Shown one piece after another: positions 8,739 to 17,534 of a stretch of 64,000 nt of DNA; the stretch's first letter is position 1; each line of letters opens with the position of its first letter. The DNA lies in assembly GCF_000735605.1 (NCBI RefSeq), contig NZ_JPKG01000027.1, positions 62,001 to 126,000 on the forward strand, read 5' to 3'. This DNA is from Allobosea sp. LC85. GTDB taxonomy: Bacteria; Pseudomonadota; Alphaproteobacteria; Rhizobiales; Beijerinckiaceae. The notes beneath the pieces are model-generated. The model saw only the letters and a list, made by a program, of their open reading frames with translations. It made no database searches and was not told where the DNA came from. The translations under genes were made by a program, and so were the position numbers.

Positions 8739-9605
8739 CTAACCTGCGAGTTCGGGATCGGCGCTGGCGCCGACGTGTTCGGCGGTAGCGACCGCGAGCG
8801 CCATCGCCAGGGTGAAGCTGGCCGCCATCGAGCGGAATGCGCCGAAATCTGCCTCCGCGACATCGAGCCAGAGATCACAGTTCTCGGCGAGCGGACTGAG
8901 CGGGCTGTCGGTCAGGGCCAGTACCGGAATGCCGCGCTGATGCGCGGCGGCAGCGATCTCGACCGTGGCCGTCGTATAGGGCGCGCAACTGATCGCCAGA
9001 ATGGCGTCGCCTGGTCCGGCAAGGGCGGCCTGCTCCAGGCCGAGGCCGCCGACATGGTCGACCAGCACCGCCCTGATGCCGAGCTTGCCGAAGGCATAGG
9101 CGAGGTAGGACACCACCGGAAACATGCGTCGCGCGCCGACGAGGACGATGGTTTGCGCCCTGGCAAGCAAGGCAGCGGCCTCTTCCAGCTGGTCGGGCCT
9201 GACAGCCGCCCTGAGCTGGGCAAGCGATGCTTCGCTCGCCTGGGTGAAGCCGTCGAGCAGGGCCGCGGCGCCACCCGAGCCTGCGCCCGCCGTCCGCAGG
9301 GCGGCCAGGCGATCGCGATGGTCCGCGGCATGCCGGCGCAGCCGCGAACGAAACACCTCCTGGAGTTCGCTGAAGCCGGAATAGTCGAGCGCCTGCGCGA
9401 AACGCACCAGCGTCGAGGCCTGCACGCCGGCCTTCTCCGCGATCTGCGCGGTGGAGCCGAAGGCCATGTCGTCGAGATGGGCAAGTGCGTGATCAGCGAC
9501 CTGTTTCAGCCGTTTCGGCAGCGATGGCCGCCGTTCGCGCAGCAAGGCGACGAAACGGTCGAATTCCGGCCTGTCCGTGGGCTGAGTCTGCGATCCTGAT
9601 GACAT
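8739..9605 (-). CDS. iolR: RpiR-family transcriptional regulator (IolR-like)
   Basis: Probable repressor of inositol catabolism. 288 residues: N-terminal HTH_6 domain (GSTAQIAEKAGVQASTLVRF, about 50-70, then LDYSGFSELQEVFR) and a C-terminal SIS sugar-phosphate-binding domain (IVLVGARRMFPVVSYLAYAF, AISCAPYTTATVEIA). This architecture matches the RpiR-type IolR known from Sinorhizobium and Caulobacter, not the DeoR-type of Bacillus. First gene of the iol operon, 19 bases before iolC. A GGAA-N6-TTCC site, the motif tied to rhizobial IolR, lies 44 bases upstream in the divergent promoter region. Confidence 0.9.
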   Translation of the reverse strand: MSSGSQTQPTDRPEFDRFVALLRERRPSLPKRLKQVADHALAHLDDMAFGSTAQIAEKAGVQASTLVRFAQALDYSGFSELQEVFRSRLRRHAADHRDRLAALRTAGAGSGGAAALLDGFTQASEASLAQLRAAVRPDQLEEAAALLARAQTIVLVGARRMFPVVSYLAYAFGKLGIRAVLVDHVGGLGLEQAALAGPGDAILAISCAPYTTATVEIAAAAHQRGIPVLALTDSPLSPLAENCDLWLDVAEADFGAFRSMAASFTLAMALAVATAEHVGASADPELAG

Positions 9606-9648
9606 GTCGGTTCCGGTGAAAGCGCCTTGACTTCAAGCGCTGATCGGC

Positions 9649-9662
9649 GGAATGTTTATTCC
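9649..9662. promoter_or_regulatory. Probable IolR operator (GGAA-N6-TTCC)
   Basis: GGAATGTTTATTCC fits exactly the GGAA-N6-TTCC motif reported for rhizobial IolR targets. It lies in the 115-base divergent space between the regulator start (9605) and the GTG proposed for the plus-strand SDR (9721). A -35-like TTGACT at 9627-9632 sits just upstream, so the site would overlap the -10 area of a rightward promoter. One site could control both arms. An imperfect inverted repeat (AGCGCCTTGA / TTCAAGCGCT) lies at 9621-9641. Confidence 0.65.
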
Positions 9663-9720
9663 AAAATCAGGCAAAGACAATCCATTCATATCAAAATTTC
9701 GCTGGGGAGCGTGGCGTCAG

Positions 9721-10521
9721 GTGTCAGGGAAGGAAGCATTCGGTCGTGATCTGACCGGCAAGGCCGCTATCGTCACCGGTGGCAGCCAGGGGCTTGGTGA
9801 AGCCGTCGCCCGCGAATTCTCTGCGCGCGGAATCGCTTCGTTGCTGCTGACGGGCCGCAATCGCGAGCGCGGCGAGGCGGTTGCCCGCGATCTTCGCAAT
9901 GCCGGCTGCGATGTTCGCTTCCATGCCGCCGATCTTTCCGATCTCGATCAGGTCAAGTCAATCGTTCCGGCTGCCGAGGCGGCGTTCGGTCGTCTCGACA
10001 TCCTGGTCAACGCGGCCGGCGACACGGATCGCGGCTCCATCCTCGAGACGACGCCCGAGCTCTATGAGCGCATCATGGCGGTTAATCTGCGTGCGCCCTT
10101 CTTCCTGATCCAGGGCGCCGCCGAGCTGATGTGCCGGCTCCGGATCGAGGGCGCCATCGTCAATATCCAGTCGATGTCGGCGCATGGCGGCCAGCCATTC
10201 CTGAGCGCCTACAGCGTCTCCAAGGGGGCGCTGGCGACGCTGACCCGCAATGCCGCCTTCGGGCTGCTGCCCCACCGTATCCGGGTCAATGGCCTGAATA
10301 TCGGCTGGATGGCGACGCCGGGCGAAGATGCGATCATGCGCTTGCGCCATGACGCGCAGGATGGCTGGCTCGATCAGGCTGCGGCGAGCCAGCCCTTCGG
10401 CCGCCTGCTCGATCCGCATGAGGTCGCCCGCGCCGTCGCTTATCTGGCCTCGGCCGAATCGGGCCTGATGACAGGCTCGAACATCGATTTCGACCAGACG
10501 ATTCTTGGAGCGCGGCAGTAA
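9721..10521 (+). CDS. Short-chain dehydrogenase/reductase (SDR) of the inositol cluster
   Basis: NAD(P)-dependent oxidoreductase acting probably on an inositol, inosose or related polyol (substrate inferred from context). Rossmann glycine motif TGGSQGLG, NAAG segment, catalytic Ser in NIQSMSAHGG and YSVSK, then RVNGLNIGWMATPGED. The start is uncertain. ATG 9652 gives 289 residues, but that codon lies inside the predicted IolR operator and has no ribosome site. GTG 9721 has GGGGAG eleven bases upstream and yields 266 residues with the usual short lead before the Rossmann motif. Heads the plus-strand arm, 34 bases before the Gfo/Idh gene. Confidence 0.85.
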   Translation: MSGKEAFGRDLTGKAAIVTGGSQGLGEAVAREFSARGIASLLLTGRNRERGEAVARDLRNAGCDVRFHAADLSDLDQVKSIVPAAEAAFGRLDILVNAAGDTDRGSILETTPELYERIMAVNLRAPFFLIQGAAELMCRLRIEGAIVNIQSMSAHGGQPFLSAYSVSKGALATLTRNAAFGLLPHRIRVNGLNIGWMATPGEDAIMRLRHDAQDGWLDQAAASQPFGRLLDPHEVARAVAYLASAESGLMTGSNIDFDQTILGARQ

Positions 10522-10555
10522 CGCTGCCGCAGCCACAGCCTTGACGACAGGACAT

Positions 10556-11560
10556 ATGACGATGCGCATGGGATTGCTGGGTGCCGGCCGGATCGGACGC
10601 ATTCATGGGTTGAATCTTGCGGCGCGCAAGGACGCGACGCTGGTTTCGGTCGCGGACGCTTTTGCGGATGCGGCAGCCTCGCTGGCGGCCGAGACGGGCG
10701 CGGCAGTTGCCAGCCTCGACGCGATTCTCGCCGACGAGACGCTCGATGCGGTGCTGATCTGTACGCCGACCGACACCCATGCCGATCTGATCGAAGCCGC
10801 TGTCGCCGCAGGCAAGGCGGTGTTCTGCGAGAAGCCGGTCGATCTGGACGCCGCGCGCATCAGGACATGCCTCGAGACCGTCGCCAAGACCGGCAGGCCG
10901 CTGATGATCGGCTTCAACCGGCGCTTCGATCCGAGCTTCGCTGCGCTCCAGAACCGCCTGCGGGCGGGCGAAGCGGGCGCGATCGAGATCGTCAGCGTGA
11001 TCTCGCGCGATCCCTCGCCGCCGCCGGTCGACTATGTCAGACGCTCGGGCGGCCTGTTCCGCGACATGATGATCCATGATTTCGACATGGCCCGCTTCCT
11101 CCTGGCCGAAGAGCCGGTCGAGGTCTTCGCGCTCGGTTCGGCGCTGGTCGATCCGGCGATCGGGCAGGCCGGCGATGTCGATACCGCTGCGGTTCTGATG
11201 CGCACGGCGTCTGGCAAGATCGCGCAGATCTCGAATTCGCGCCGCGCCAGCTATGGCTATGACCAGCGCATCGAAGTCCATGGCTCGAAGGGCATGCTGC
11301 GGGCCGGCAATATCCACGAGACCACGGTCGAGATCGCGACCGGCGCCGGTTTCCGGGCTGACCCGGTGCAGAATTTCTTCCTTGAGCGCTATGCCGCCGC
11401 CTATCGCGCCGAACTCGATGCCTTCGTCGCCGCCCTGAAGGGCAAGACGGCGCCGCTGCCCTCCGGAGAGGACGGCCTGAAGGCGCAGATCCTGGCCGAT
11501 GCCGCGACCGAATCTGCCCGCAGCGGCAAGCCGGTCGCCGTCGATCTCAGGGCGATCTGA
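10556..11560 (+). CDS. iolG: Gfo/Idh/MocA dehydrogenase, inositol 2-dehydrogenase-like (IolG)
   Basis: Probably oxidises myo-inositol to 2-keto-myo-inositol with NAD, the first step of the pathway encoded on the other strand. 334 residues from ATG 10556. Rossmann motif GAGRIG at 9-14, conserved EKP at 92-94, substrate/catalytic segment MMIHDFDMARF at 171-181. The C-terminal sheet domain includes ISNSRRASYGYDQRIEVHGS, typical of inositol dehydrogenases. AGGA lies just upstream, and an in-frame ATG at 10562 is possible. Followed after two bases by the phosphatase gene, so they are one operon. Confidence 0.88.
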   Translation: MTMRMGLLGAGRIGRIHGLNLAARKDATLVSVADAFADAAASLAAETGAAVASLDAILADETLDAVLICTPTDTHADLIEAAVAAGKAVFCEKPVDLDAARIRTCLETVAKTGRPLMIGFNRRFDPSFAALQNRLRAGEAGAIEIVSVISRDPSPPPVDYVRRSGGLFRDMMIHDFDMARFLLAEEPVEVFALGSALVDPAIGQAGDVDTAAVLMRTASGKIAQISNSRRASYGYDQRIEVHGSKGMLRAGNIHETTVEIATGAGFRADPVQNFFLERYAAAYRAELDAFVAALKGKTAPLPSGEDGLKAQILADAATESARSGKPVAVDLRAI

Positions 11561-11562
11561 TC

Positions 11563-12363
11563 ATGACGCCCGCCGATCTCGATCTGCGCCAATATGCCGT
11601 GCAGGGCCTCGTCCAGCAGGCCGGGTTCATGGCGCTCGACTATTTCAACAAGAGCGAAAGCCTCGGCGTCACGATGAAGGGCGCCCAGGACTGGCTCACC
11701 GTCGCCGACGGCGCGGTCGAGGAGTTCCTGCGGCAGCGGCTTGCCGTGATGTTCCCGCAGGATGCGATCATCGGCGAAGAGGGCGGCGGCGAGGCCTCGG
11801 ACGCGGTCTGGATCATCGACCCGATCGACGGCACCTCGAATTTCGCCCGTGGCGACCGCAACTGGTGCATCTCGATCGGTTTTCTGCTGAACGGCGTCCC
11901 CGAGATCGGCATCCTTGCTGCGCCGGCGCTGGGCGAGATCTATGTCGGGCGCAAGGGGCGGGGCGCGACCCTGAATGGCGAGGCGATCAAGGTGTCGGGG
12001 CAGACCGATATCACGCGCGCCTATGTCGAGCTGGGCTGGTCGACGCGGATCCCGGCCGAACGCTATGTCGCGATGATCGGGCGCGGCTACGCCGCAGGCG
12101 CCTCGGTCAAGCGCGGTGGCTCCGGTGCGCTCGGGCTGGCCCATGTCGCGAATGGCCGGACGGAGGCCTATGCCGAACTCCATATCAATGCCTGGGATGT
12201 TGCGGCCGGTGTCGTGATCGCAGCCGAAGCCGGCGCCTTTGTCAGCGATTTCTTCAGCGGGAACGGCATCGCCAAGGGCAACCCGATCCTGTGCTGCACG
12301 CCGGGGCTTCGCCGCGAACTCGAGCAGGTCATCCAGATCGGGAGCGGGCCGGCAAGCGATTGA
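11563..12363 (+). CDS. Inositol monophosphatase family protein
   Basis: Mg-dependent sugar-phosphate phosphatase of the IMPase/FBPase superfamily, cytoplasmic. 266 residues. The metal site is complete: GEEGGGE (E72/E73), DPIDGTSN at 86-93 and WDVAAG at 211-216. Family members hydrolyse inositol-1-phosphate, histidinol phosphate, PAP or other small phosphates, so the exact substrate is not fixed by sequence. Between inositol dehydrogenase and a sugar-phosphate-type ABC importer, it is a good candidate to release inositol or a polyol from an imported phosphate ester (inference). Start is two bases after the preceding stop. Confidence 0.88.
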   Translation: MTPADLDLRQYAVQGLVQQAGFMALDYFNKSESLGVTMKGAQDWLTVADGAVEEFLRQRLAVMFPQDAIIGEEGGGEASDAVWIIDPIDGTSNFARGDRNWCISIGFLLNGVPEIGILAAPALGEIYVGRKGRGATLNGEAIKVSGQTDITRAYVELGWSTRIPAERYVAMIGRGYAAGASVKRGGSGALGLAHVANGRTEAYAELHINAWDVAAGVVIAAEAGAFVSDFFSGNGIAKGNPILCCTPGLRRELEQVIQIGSGPASD

Positions 12364-12432
12364 TCTTTGCCGGCAACACGTCACTATCAAGCCAAGAACA
12401 AGATCAAGAACGACACGAAACGGGAGGATGAC

Positions 12433-13473
12433 ATGCAGGGATTTCAATGGCTCCGGACCGGGGTCCTGGCGGCGCTGGCCAGCGGGGCCGCCTTTGCGGC
12501 AGCCCCCGCACAGGCCCAGGGTGCACTCGTCATGTATTGCGGCGTCCAGGAGGAATGGTGCCGCGCCATGTCGACCGCGTTCGAGCGCGATACGGGGATC
12601 AAGGTCGCGATGACCCGCAAATCGGCGGGCGAGATCTACGCCCAGCTCAAGGCGGAATCGTCCAATCCGCGGGGCGATATCTGGTGGGGCGGCACGGGTG
12701 ACCCCCATCTCCAGGCTGCCGAGGAAGGGCTGACCCTCGAATATGAATCGCCCGTCAACAAGGACCTTCACGACTGGGCGCTGTCGCAGTGGAAGGCGGC
12801 ACAGAAGCGCTCCGTCGGCATTTACGCCGGCGCTCTCGGCTTCGGCTTCAACACCCAGCAGATCAAGCAGAAGGGCCTGAGCGAGCCGAAATGCTGGGCC
12901 GATCTGCTCGACCCGAAGCTCAAGGACGACGTCCAGGTCGCCGATCCGAACTCGTCGGGAACGGCCTATAACCTGCTCGCGACCGTGGTCCAGCTGATGG
13001 GTGAGGAGAAGGGCTTCGACTATCTCAAGAAGCTGCACAAGAACGTCAGCCAGTACACCAAGTCGGGCGCTGCCCCGGCCAAGGCCGCGAGCCTCGGCGA
13101 AACCGCGGTCGGCATCGTCTTCATCCACGACGCGGTCGTCTTCGCGGTCCAGGGCGATCCGATCAAGGCGGTCGCGCCTTGCGAGGGCACCGGCTACGAG
13201 ATCGGCTCGATGTCGATCATCAAGGGCGCACGCAATCTCGACAGCGCCAGGAAGTTCTATGACTGGGCCCTGACCCCGGCGGCGCAGGCGCTGGCAGCTC
13301 CGGCGAAGTCCTATCAGGTCCCTTCCAACAAGAACTCCACGGTGCCTCCGCAGGCGCCGAAGATGTCCGAGATGAAGATGATCGACTACGACTTCGTCAA
13401 ATACGGCTCCTCCGCCGAGCGGACCAGGCTGCTGACGAAGTGGGACAAGGAGGTCAAGGCGCTGCCGAAATAA
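12433..13473 (+). CDS. ABC transporter periplasmic substrate-binding protein (AfuA/Fe3+-type family)
   Basis: Periplasmic binding protein of an AfuABC-type importer. 346 residues from ATG 12433, with GGGAGG five bases upstream. Signal peptide ending AAFAAAPAQAQG; mature part begins ALVMYCGVQEEWCRAMSTAF and carries the ferric-type fold segments VAMTRKSAGEIYAQLKAES, GDIWWGGTGDPHLQAA and IADPNSSGTA-like VADPNSSGTAYNLLATV. The family is often annotated as iron-binding, but AfuA of Actinobacillus binds hexose phosphates. Context with an inositol phosphatase makes a phosphorylated polyol more likely than iron (inference). Confidence 0.85.
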   Translation: MQGFQWLRTGVLAALASGAAFAAAPAQAQGALVMYCGVQEEWCRAMSTAFERDTGIKVAMTRKSAGEIYAQLKAESSNPRGDIWWGGTGDPHLQAAEEGLTLEYESPVNKDLHDWALSQWKAAQKRSVGIYAGALGFGFNTQQIKQKGLSEPKCWADLLDPKLKDDVQVADPNSSGTAYNLLATVVQLMGEEKGFDYLKKLHKNVSQYTKSGAAPAKAASLGETAVGIVFIHDAVVFAVQGDPIKAVAPCEGTGYEIGSMSIIKGARNLDSARKFYDWALTPAAQALAAPAKSYQVPSNKNSTVPPQAPKMSEMKMIDYDFVKYGSSAERTRLLTKWDKEVKALPK

Positions 13474-13507
13474 GTCACCGTCCAGCGCCCTGAAGAGATC
13501 CCCTGCG

Positions 13508-15709
13508 ATGCGTCCTGCGACACGGCTCGTCCTGCTGCTCGGCTGGCTCGGCTATGCGGTCATTCCCTGGTACCTGCCCGACGGCGTCAGCCTGAGCCAG
13601 TTCGGCTGGCTCGCGGGCTACCCGTTCGGCAAGGCCGGCACGGCGCTCGCGCTGGGCCTGTCCGGCACGGCCCCCTGGCTGCTGCCGGTTGGCCTGGCGT
13701 TGCTGGCCGTGACGCTGCTGGTCGGCCGCAGCGAGAGTGCTGCGGTCGGCAGGACGCTGATCTGGGCGGGGCTGATCGGCATGGTCCTGTTCTTCGCGCA
13801 GGGCTTTGCCATCACGCTGCAGGGCCAGGGCATCCCCTGGCTCGCCGCGCTGCTCGGCGGCAGCGGCGCGGCTCAGGGCGGCATGGGCTTCGGCGCCTTC
13901 CTGACGGTGCTCTCGCTCCTGCTCCTGCTCTGTCACGGGCTCGCCTATCGCGGCTTCTGCCGGGGCGACATCTTCACCACCAGCTCGATCGGCATCATCG
14001 TCCTGCTGATCGGGCTCTTCATCTTCTTCCCCGTGGCGACGATCCTGCAAAGCGCGCTTGTCGATCAGGCCGGCGCCTTCGCGCCCGGTATCTTCGTCGC
14101 GCGCCTCCTCGATTCCTCGATCTGGGGGCTTGGCTGCGTCACCGCGAACACCAATTGCGGCGTCGCCTGGAACACGCTGATCCTTGCCGTGCTGACCGGC
14201 GTCATCACGACCCTGCTCGGACTTGCCTGCGCGCTGCTCGTGCTGCGGACGCGCATGCCGGGCAAGCGCCTGATGCGCGCGCTCACCGTGTTGCCGATCA
14301 TCACACCCCCCTTCGTCATCGGTCTCGCGCTGATCCTGCTCTTCGGCCGCTCCGGCGTGGTCTCCGGACTGCTCTATGACTGGTTTTCGATCCCGCGCTC
14401 GCGCTGGATCTACGGGTTGCCCGGCGTGCTGCTGGCCCAGGTCCTGGCCTTTGCGCCGATCGCGTTCCTCGTCCTGATCGGGGTCGTGCAGGGCATCAGC
14501 CCCAGCCTGGAGGAAGCCTCGCAGACGCTCGGCGCCAAGCGCTGGGCGACGTTCCGCACGGTGACATGGCCGCTGCTCAAGCCCGGCCTCGCCAATGCCT
14601 TCCTGCTCGGCTTCGTCGAGAGCATGGCCGATTTCGGCAATCCCCTGGTGCTCGGCGGCAATTTCGAGGTGCTTTCGACGAAGATCTTCTTCGCCGTGGT
14701 CGGCGCCGCCCACAATCAGGGGCAGGCGGCGGTGCTGGCGATCGTGCTTCTCGTCTTCACGCTCGGCGCTTTCTGGGTGCAGCAGCGCTGGCTCGGCGGC
14801 AAATCCTATACGACCGTCACCGGCAAGGGCGATTCCGGCTTGCCGGCAAAACTGCCGAAGCCGGTCATCATCATCTCCGCGCTGGTGATCGTGCCCTGGG
14901 TGGCGCTGACCTTCGTGATCTACGTGATCATCCTGATGGGCGGCTTCGTGAAGACCATGGGCCGCGACCACACCCCGACGCTGGAGCATTATCGCACCGG
15001 CTTCGCCATCGATTTCAGCCGTGGCTTGTTCTTCGAGGGCGCGGCCTGGGATTCGCTGTTCACGACGCTGAAGGTTGCGGCGATCTCGGCCCCGCTGACG
15101 GCACTGCTCGGCCTGCTCACCGCCTATTTGCTGATGCGGCAGCAGTTCCGCGGCCGCCACGTGCTCGAATTCACCACCATGCTGAGCTTTGCCATCCCCG
15201 GCACGGTGCTCGGCGTCGCCTATATCCTCGCCTTCAACGTGCCACCGGTCGAGATCACCGGGACCGGGTTGATCCTGATCATCGCCTTCGTCTTCCGGAA
15301 CATGCCCGTCGGTGTCCGTTCCGGCATCGCCGGCTTGTCGCAGATCGACAAGAGCCTCGACGAGGCTTCGATCACCTTGCGGGCGCGCAGCTTCACCACG
15401 CTCTGGCGCGTGGTGCTGCCCTTGCTGCGCCCTGCGCTCGTCTCCGCGCTGGTCTACAGCTTCGTGCGCAGCATCACCTCGGTCAGCGCCGTGATCTTCC
15501 TGGTCTCCGCGGAGTACAATCTGGCGACGGCCTATATCGTCGGGCGCGTCGAGGCCGGCGAGTTCGGGCTCGCCATTGCCTATTCCTCGGTCCTGATCGT
15601 GGTCATGGCCGTCGGCATCAGCCTGATCCAGCTCGGCGTCGGCGAGCGCAAGCTCGGGCGGCGCAGTGTGATCCCGCTCGCCACATCCGCCGCACAGCCA
15701 GTCAAGTAA
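13508..15709 (+). CDS. ABC transporter permease, two fused transmembrane domains (AfuB-type)
   Basis: Inner-membrane permease with two binding-protein-dependent transport domains in one chain, 733 residues, as usual for ferric/AfuB-type systems. Extra N-terminal membrane segments cover about residues 1-150. EAA loops that contact the ATPase are visible as LEEASQTLGAKRWATFRTVTWP in the first half and LDEASITLRARSFTTLWRVVLP in the second, so both halves look functional. Lies 34 bases after the binding protein and 15 bases before the ATPase gene. Confidence 0.92.
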   Translation: MRPATRLVLLLGWLGYAVIPWYLPDGVSLSQFGWLAGYPFGKAGTALALGLSGTAPWLLPVGLALLAVTLLVGRSESAAVGRTLIWAGLIGMVLFFAQGFAITLQGQGIPWLAALLGGSGAAQGGMGFGAFLTVLSLLLLLCHGLAYRGFCRGDIFTTSSIGIIVLLIGLFIFFPVATILQSALVDQAGAFAPGIFVARLLDSSIWGLGCVTANTNCGVAWNTLILAVLTGVITTLLGLACALLVLRTRMPGKRLMRALTVLPIITPPFVIGLALILLFGRSGVVSGLLYDWFSIPRSRWIYGLPGVLLAQVLAFAPIAFLVLIGVVQGISPSLEEASQTLGAKRWATFRTVTWPLLKPGLANAFLLGFVESMADFGNPLVLGGNFEVLSTKIFFAVVGAAHNQGQAAVLAIVLLVFTLGAFWVQQRWLGGKSYTTVTGKGDSGLPAKLPKPVIIISALVIVPWVALTFVIYVIILMGGFVKTMGRDHTPTLEHYRTGFAIDFSRGLFFEGAAWDSLFTTLKVAAISAPLTALLGLLTAYLLMRQQFRGRHVLEFTTMLSFAIPGTVLGVAYILAFNVPPVEITGTGLILIIAFVFRNMPVGVRSGIAGLSQIDKSLDEASITLRARSFTTLWRVVLPLLRPALVSALVYSFVRSITSVSAVIFLVSAEYNLATAYIVGRVEAGEFGLAIAYSSVLIVVMAVGISLIQLGVGERKLGRRSVIPLATSAAQPVK

Positions 15710-15724
15710 GGAGCAGCACCTCTC

Positions 15725-16789
15725 ATGGCCAAGGCGGGACCTGCCTCAGTCGAATTCCGCAATGTCAGCATGCGCTATGGCGCGGTGACTGCCGTCGACA
15801 ATATCAGCTTCACGATCGAGCCGGGAAAGCTGGTGACCCTGCTCGGCCCCTCAGGCTGCGGCAAGACCACGACCTTGCGCATGATCGCGGGACTGGAGAT
15901 TGCCAGCGAGGGCCAGGTGCTGATCGGCGGCAAGGATGTCACGCGGCTTTCGGCCGCTGACCGCGACGTCAGCATGGTCTTCCAGTCCTATGCCCTGTTT
16001 CCGCATATGAGTGTGCTGGAGAATGCCGCCTACGGGCCGCTGGTGAAGGGATTGCCGAAGGCTGAGGCGCAGGACATGGCGCTGGCCAAGCTCGCCCTCG
16101 TCGGCCTCAAGGGCTTCGAGAAGCGCTACCCCTCGGAGCTCTCGGGCGGCCAGCAGCAACGCGTCGCCGTGGCGCGCGCGCTGGTGCTCGAGCCGCAGGT
16201 CCTGCTCTTCGACGAGCCGCTGTCGAACCTCGACGCCAAGCTGCGCCGCAAGGTGCGCGAGGAGATTCGCGAGCTGCAGCAGAGCCTCAATCTGACGGTC
16301 GCCTATGTCACCCATGATCAGGAGGAGGCGCTCGCTGTCTCGGACCGCATCATCGTGATGTCGAATGCCCGCATCGCGCAGGAGGGCTCGCCCCGCGAGC
16401 TCTATGAAGAGCCGGCCAATGCCTTCGTCGCTGACTTCATCGGTGATGCCAACATGGTCGAGGTCACGATCGCTGACGTTTCCGAAGGCATCGCCGATGT
16501 GATGATCGGCACGGCAAAGGTGAAATTGCCGGCGCGCGGTCTGGTGGCCGGACCGGCGAGGGCGGCGATCCGGCCCGAAAGCCTGTTGATGGGGCCTGCC
16601 TCCGGGCCGGGTCTGCGCGGCACCGTCCGCAAATGCGCCTATCTCGGCAACCACCTTGACCTGATGATCGAGACCGAGGTCGGCGAGCTCTTCGTCGTCC
16701 AGCCGGGCGGGCGCGATCTGCTGCCTTATGGCAGCGAGGTCGGGCTCTCCTTTGCAACCTCGGGCGTCACGCTCATTCCCCAGAGCTGA
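15725..16789 (+). CDS. ABC transporter ATP-binding protein (AfuC/PotA type)
   Basis: Nucleotide-binding subunit of the importer. 354 residues. Walker A GPSGCGKTT at 41-49, signature LSGGQQQRVAVARAL near 139, Walker B LLFDEPLSNLD near 163, H-loop VTHDQEEAL. The C-terminal ~100 residues form a TOBE domain (RAAIRPESLLMG), usual in importers of carbohydrates, polyamines and iron. Last gene of the plus-strand inositol-cluster arm. It completes a binding protein, permease and ATPase set. Confidence 0.93.
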   Translation: MAKAGPASVEFRNVSMRYGAVTAVDNISFTIEPGKLVTLLGPSGCGKTTTLRMIAGLEIASEGQVLIGGKDVTRLSAADRDVSMVFQSYALFPHMSVLENAAYGPLVKGLPKAEAQDMALAKLALVGLKGFEKRYPSELSGGQQQRVAVARALVLEPQVLLFDEPLSNLDAKLRRKVREEIRELQQSLNLTVAYVTHDQEEALAVSDRIIVMSNARIAQEGSPRELYEEPANAFVADFIGDANMVEVTIADVSEGIADVMIGTAKVKLPARGLVAGPARAAIRPESLLMGPASGPGLRGTVRKCAYLGNHLDLMIETEVGELFVVQPGGRDLLPYGSEVGLSFATSGVTLIPQS

Positions 16790-16909
16790 CCAGCCAGCGC
16801 TCGGCTCCGGTCGCTCCGGCCGCAGCGTGGTCCGCGGCAGGATCGGTGCCATCCCCTCAGGTGGAGCAAGACGATGCAGGGCGCGCGTGGATCGCGCGCT
16901 ATCGCAGCC

Positions 16910-17497
16910 TCACAGATGCCTGAGCCACTCCGCGGCCGCTTCCGCGGGCGGCCGCTCGATATTGAAGGCACCGACGAAACCGCCCTTCTTGTCCATGAGA
17001 TAGACGAGCGCGGTATGGTCCATCGTGTAGTCGCTATCCTTGAGCGGCACCTTCTTGGAATAGGCACGATAGGCCTTGATCGTGGCGTCGATGGCCGCGC
17101 GGTCGCCGGTCAGGCCGACGATGCGCGGGTCGAAGCTGCCAATATAGCTCTTCAGCACCTCGGGTGTGTCGCGCTCCGGGTCGACGCTGATGAACAGCGC
17201 GCGCAGCCTTTCGCCCTTGGGGCCGGCGGCGCGCAGGACCTCGGAAATCTCGAAGAGCTTGGTCGGGCAGATATCCGGGCAATGGGTAAAGCCGAAGAAG
17301 ACGAGGAAGGGGGCGCCGCGCAGGTCGGCGTCGGTCAGCTGCTTGCCCTCAGCGGTCGTCAGCGCGAAGGGGCCGCCGACACTGGAGGTGGCGCCCTGGC
17401 CCTGGCGCGCCGGGCTGAAGGTCAGGATTGCAGCCGCCGCCAGGGCGAGCGCGCCGGCCAGGAAGACGACGAGAGGCAGGATGAGGCGACGGTTCAC
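16910..17497 (-). CDS. SCO1/SenC family copper chaperone
   Basis: Membrane-anchored, thioredoxin-fold protein for copper delivery to cytochrome c oxidase CuA or for redox defence. One N-terminal anchor (LILPLVVFLAGALALAAAAILTF), then FALTTAEGKQLTDADLRG, the copper motif FTHCPDICP, and the distal His in YTMDHTALVYLMD. From GTG 17497 (GAGG five bases upstream) it is 195 residues. An upstream TTG at 17548 would overlap the previous gene and looks less likely. Follows a small membrane-protein gene on the same strand. Confidence 0.93.
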   Translation of the reverse strand: MNRRLILPLVVFLAGALALAAAAILTFSPARQGQGATSSVGGPFALTTAEGKQLTDADLRGAPFLVFFGFTHCPDICPTKLFEISEVLRAAGPKGERLRALFISVDPERDTPEVLKSYIGSFDPRIVGLTGDRAAIDATIKAYRAYSKKVPLKDSDYTMDHTALVYLMDKKGGFVGAFNIERPPAEAAAEWLRHL

Positions 17498-17534
17498 GGG
17501 ATCCTCGGAGAAGTCGGACGGCGCAAGGCGCGCC

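Noticed and set aside
13475..15160. 561-codon frame opposite the ABC permease
   Set aside because: Low-complexity, charged translation typical of antisense GC-rich frames; the permease is well conserved.
12433..16789. Reading the ABC importer as an iron(III) transporter
   Set aside because: The family label is broad, and the surrounding inositol genes with no iron-related genes make a phosphorylated polyol more likely; kept open in the entries.
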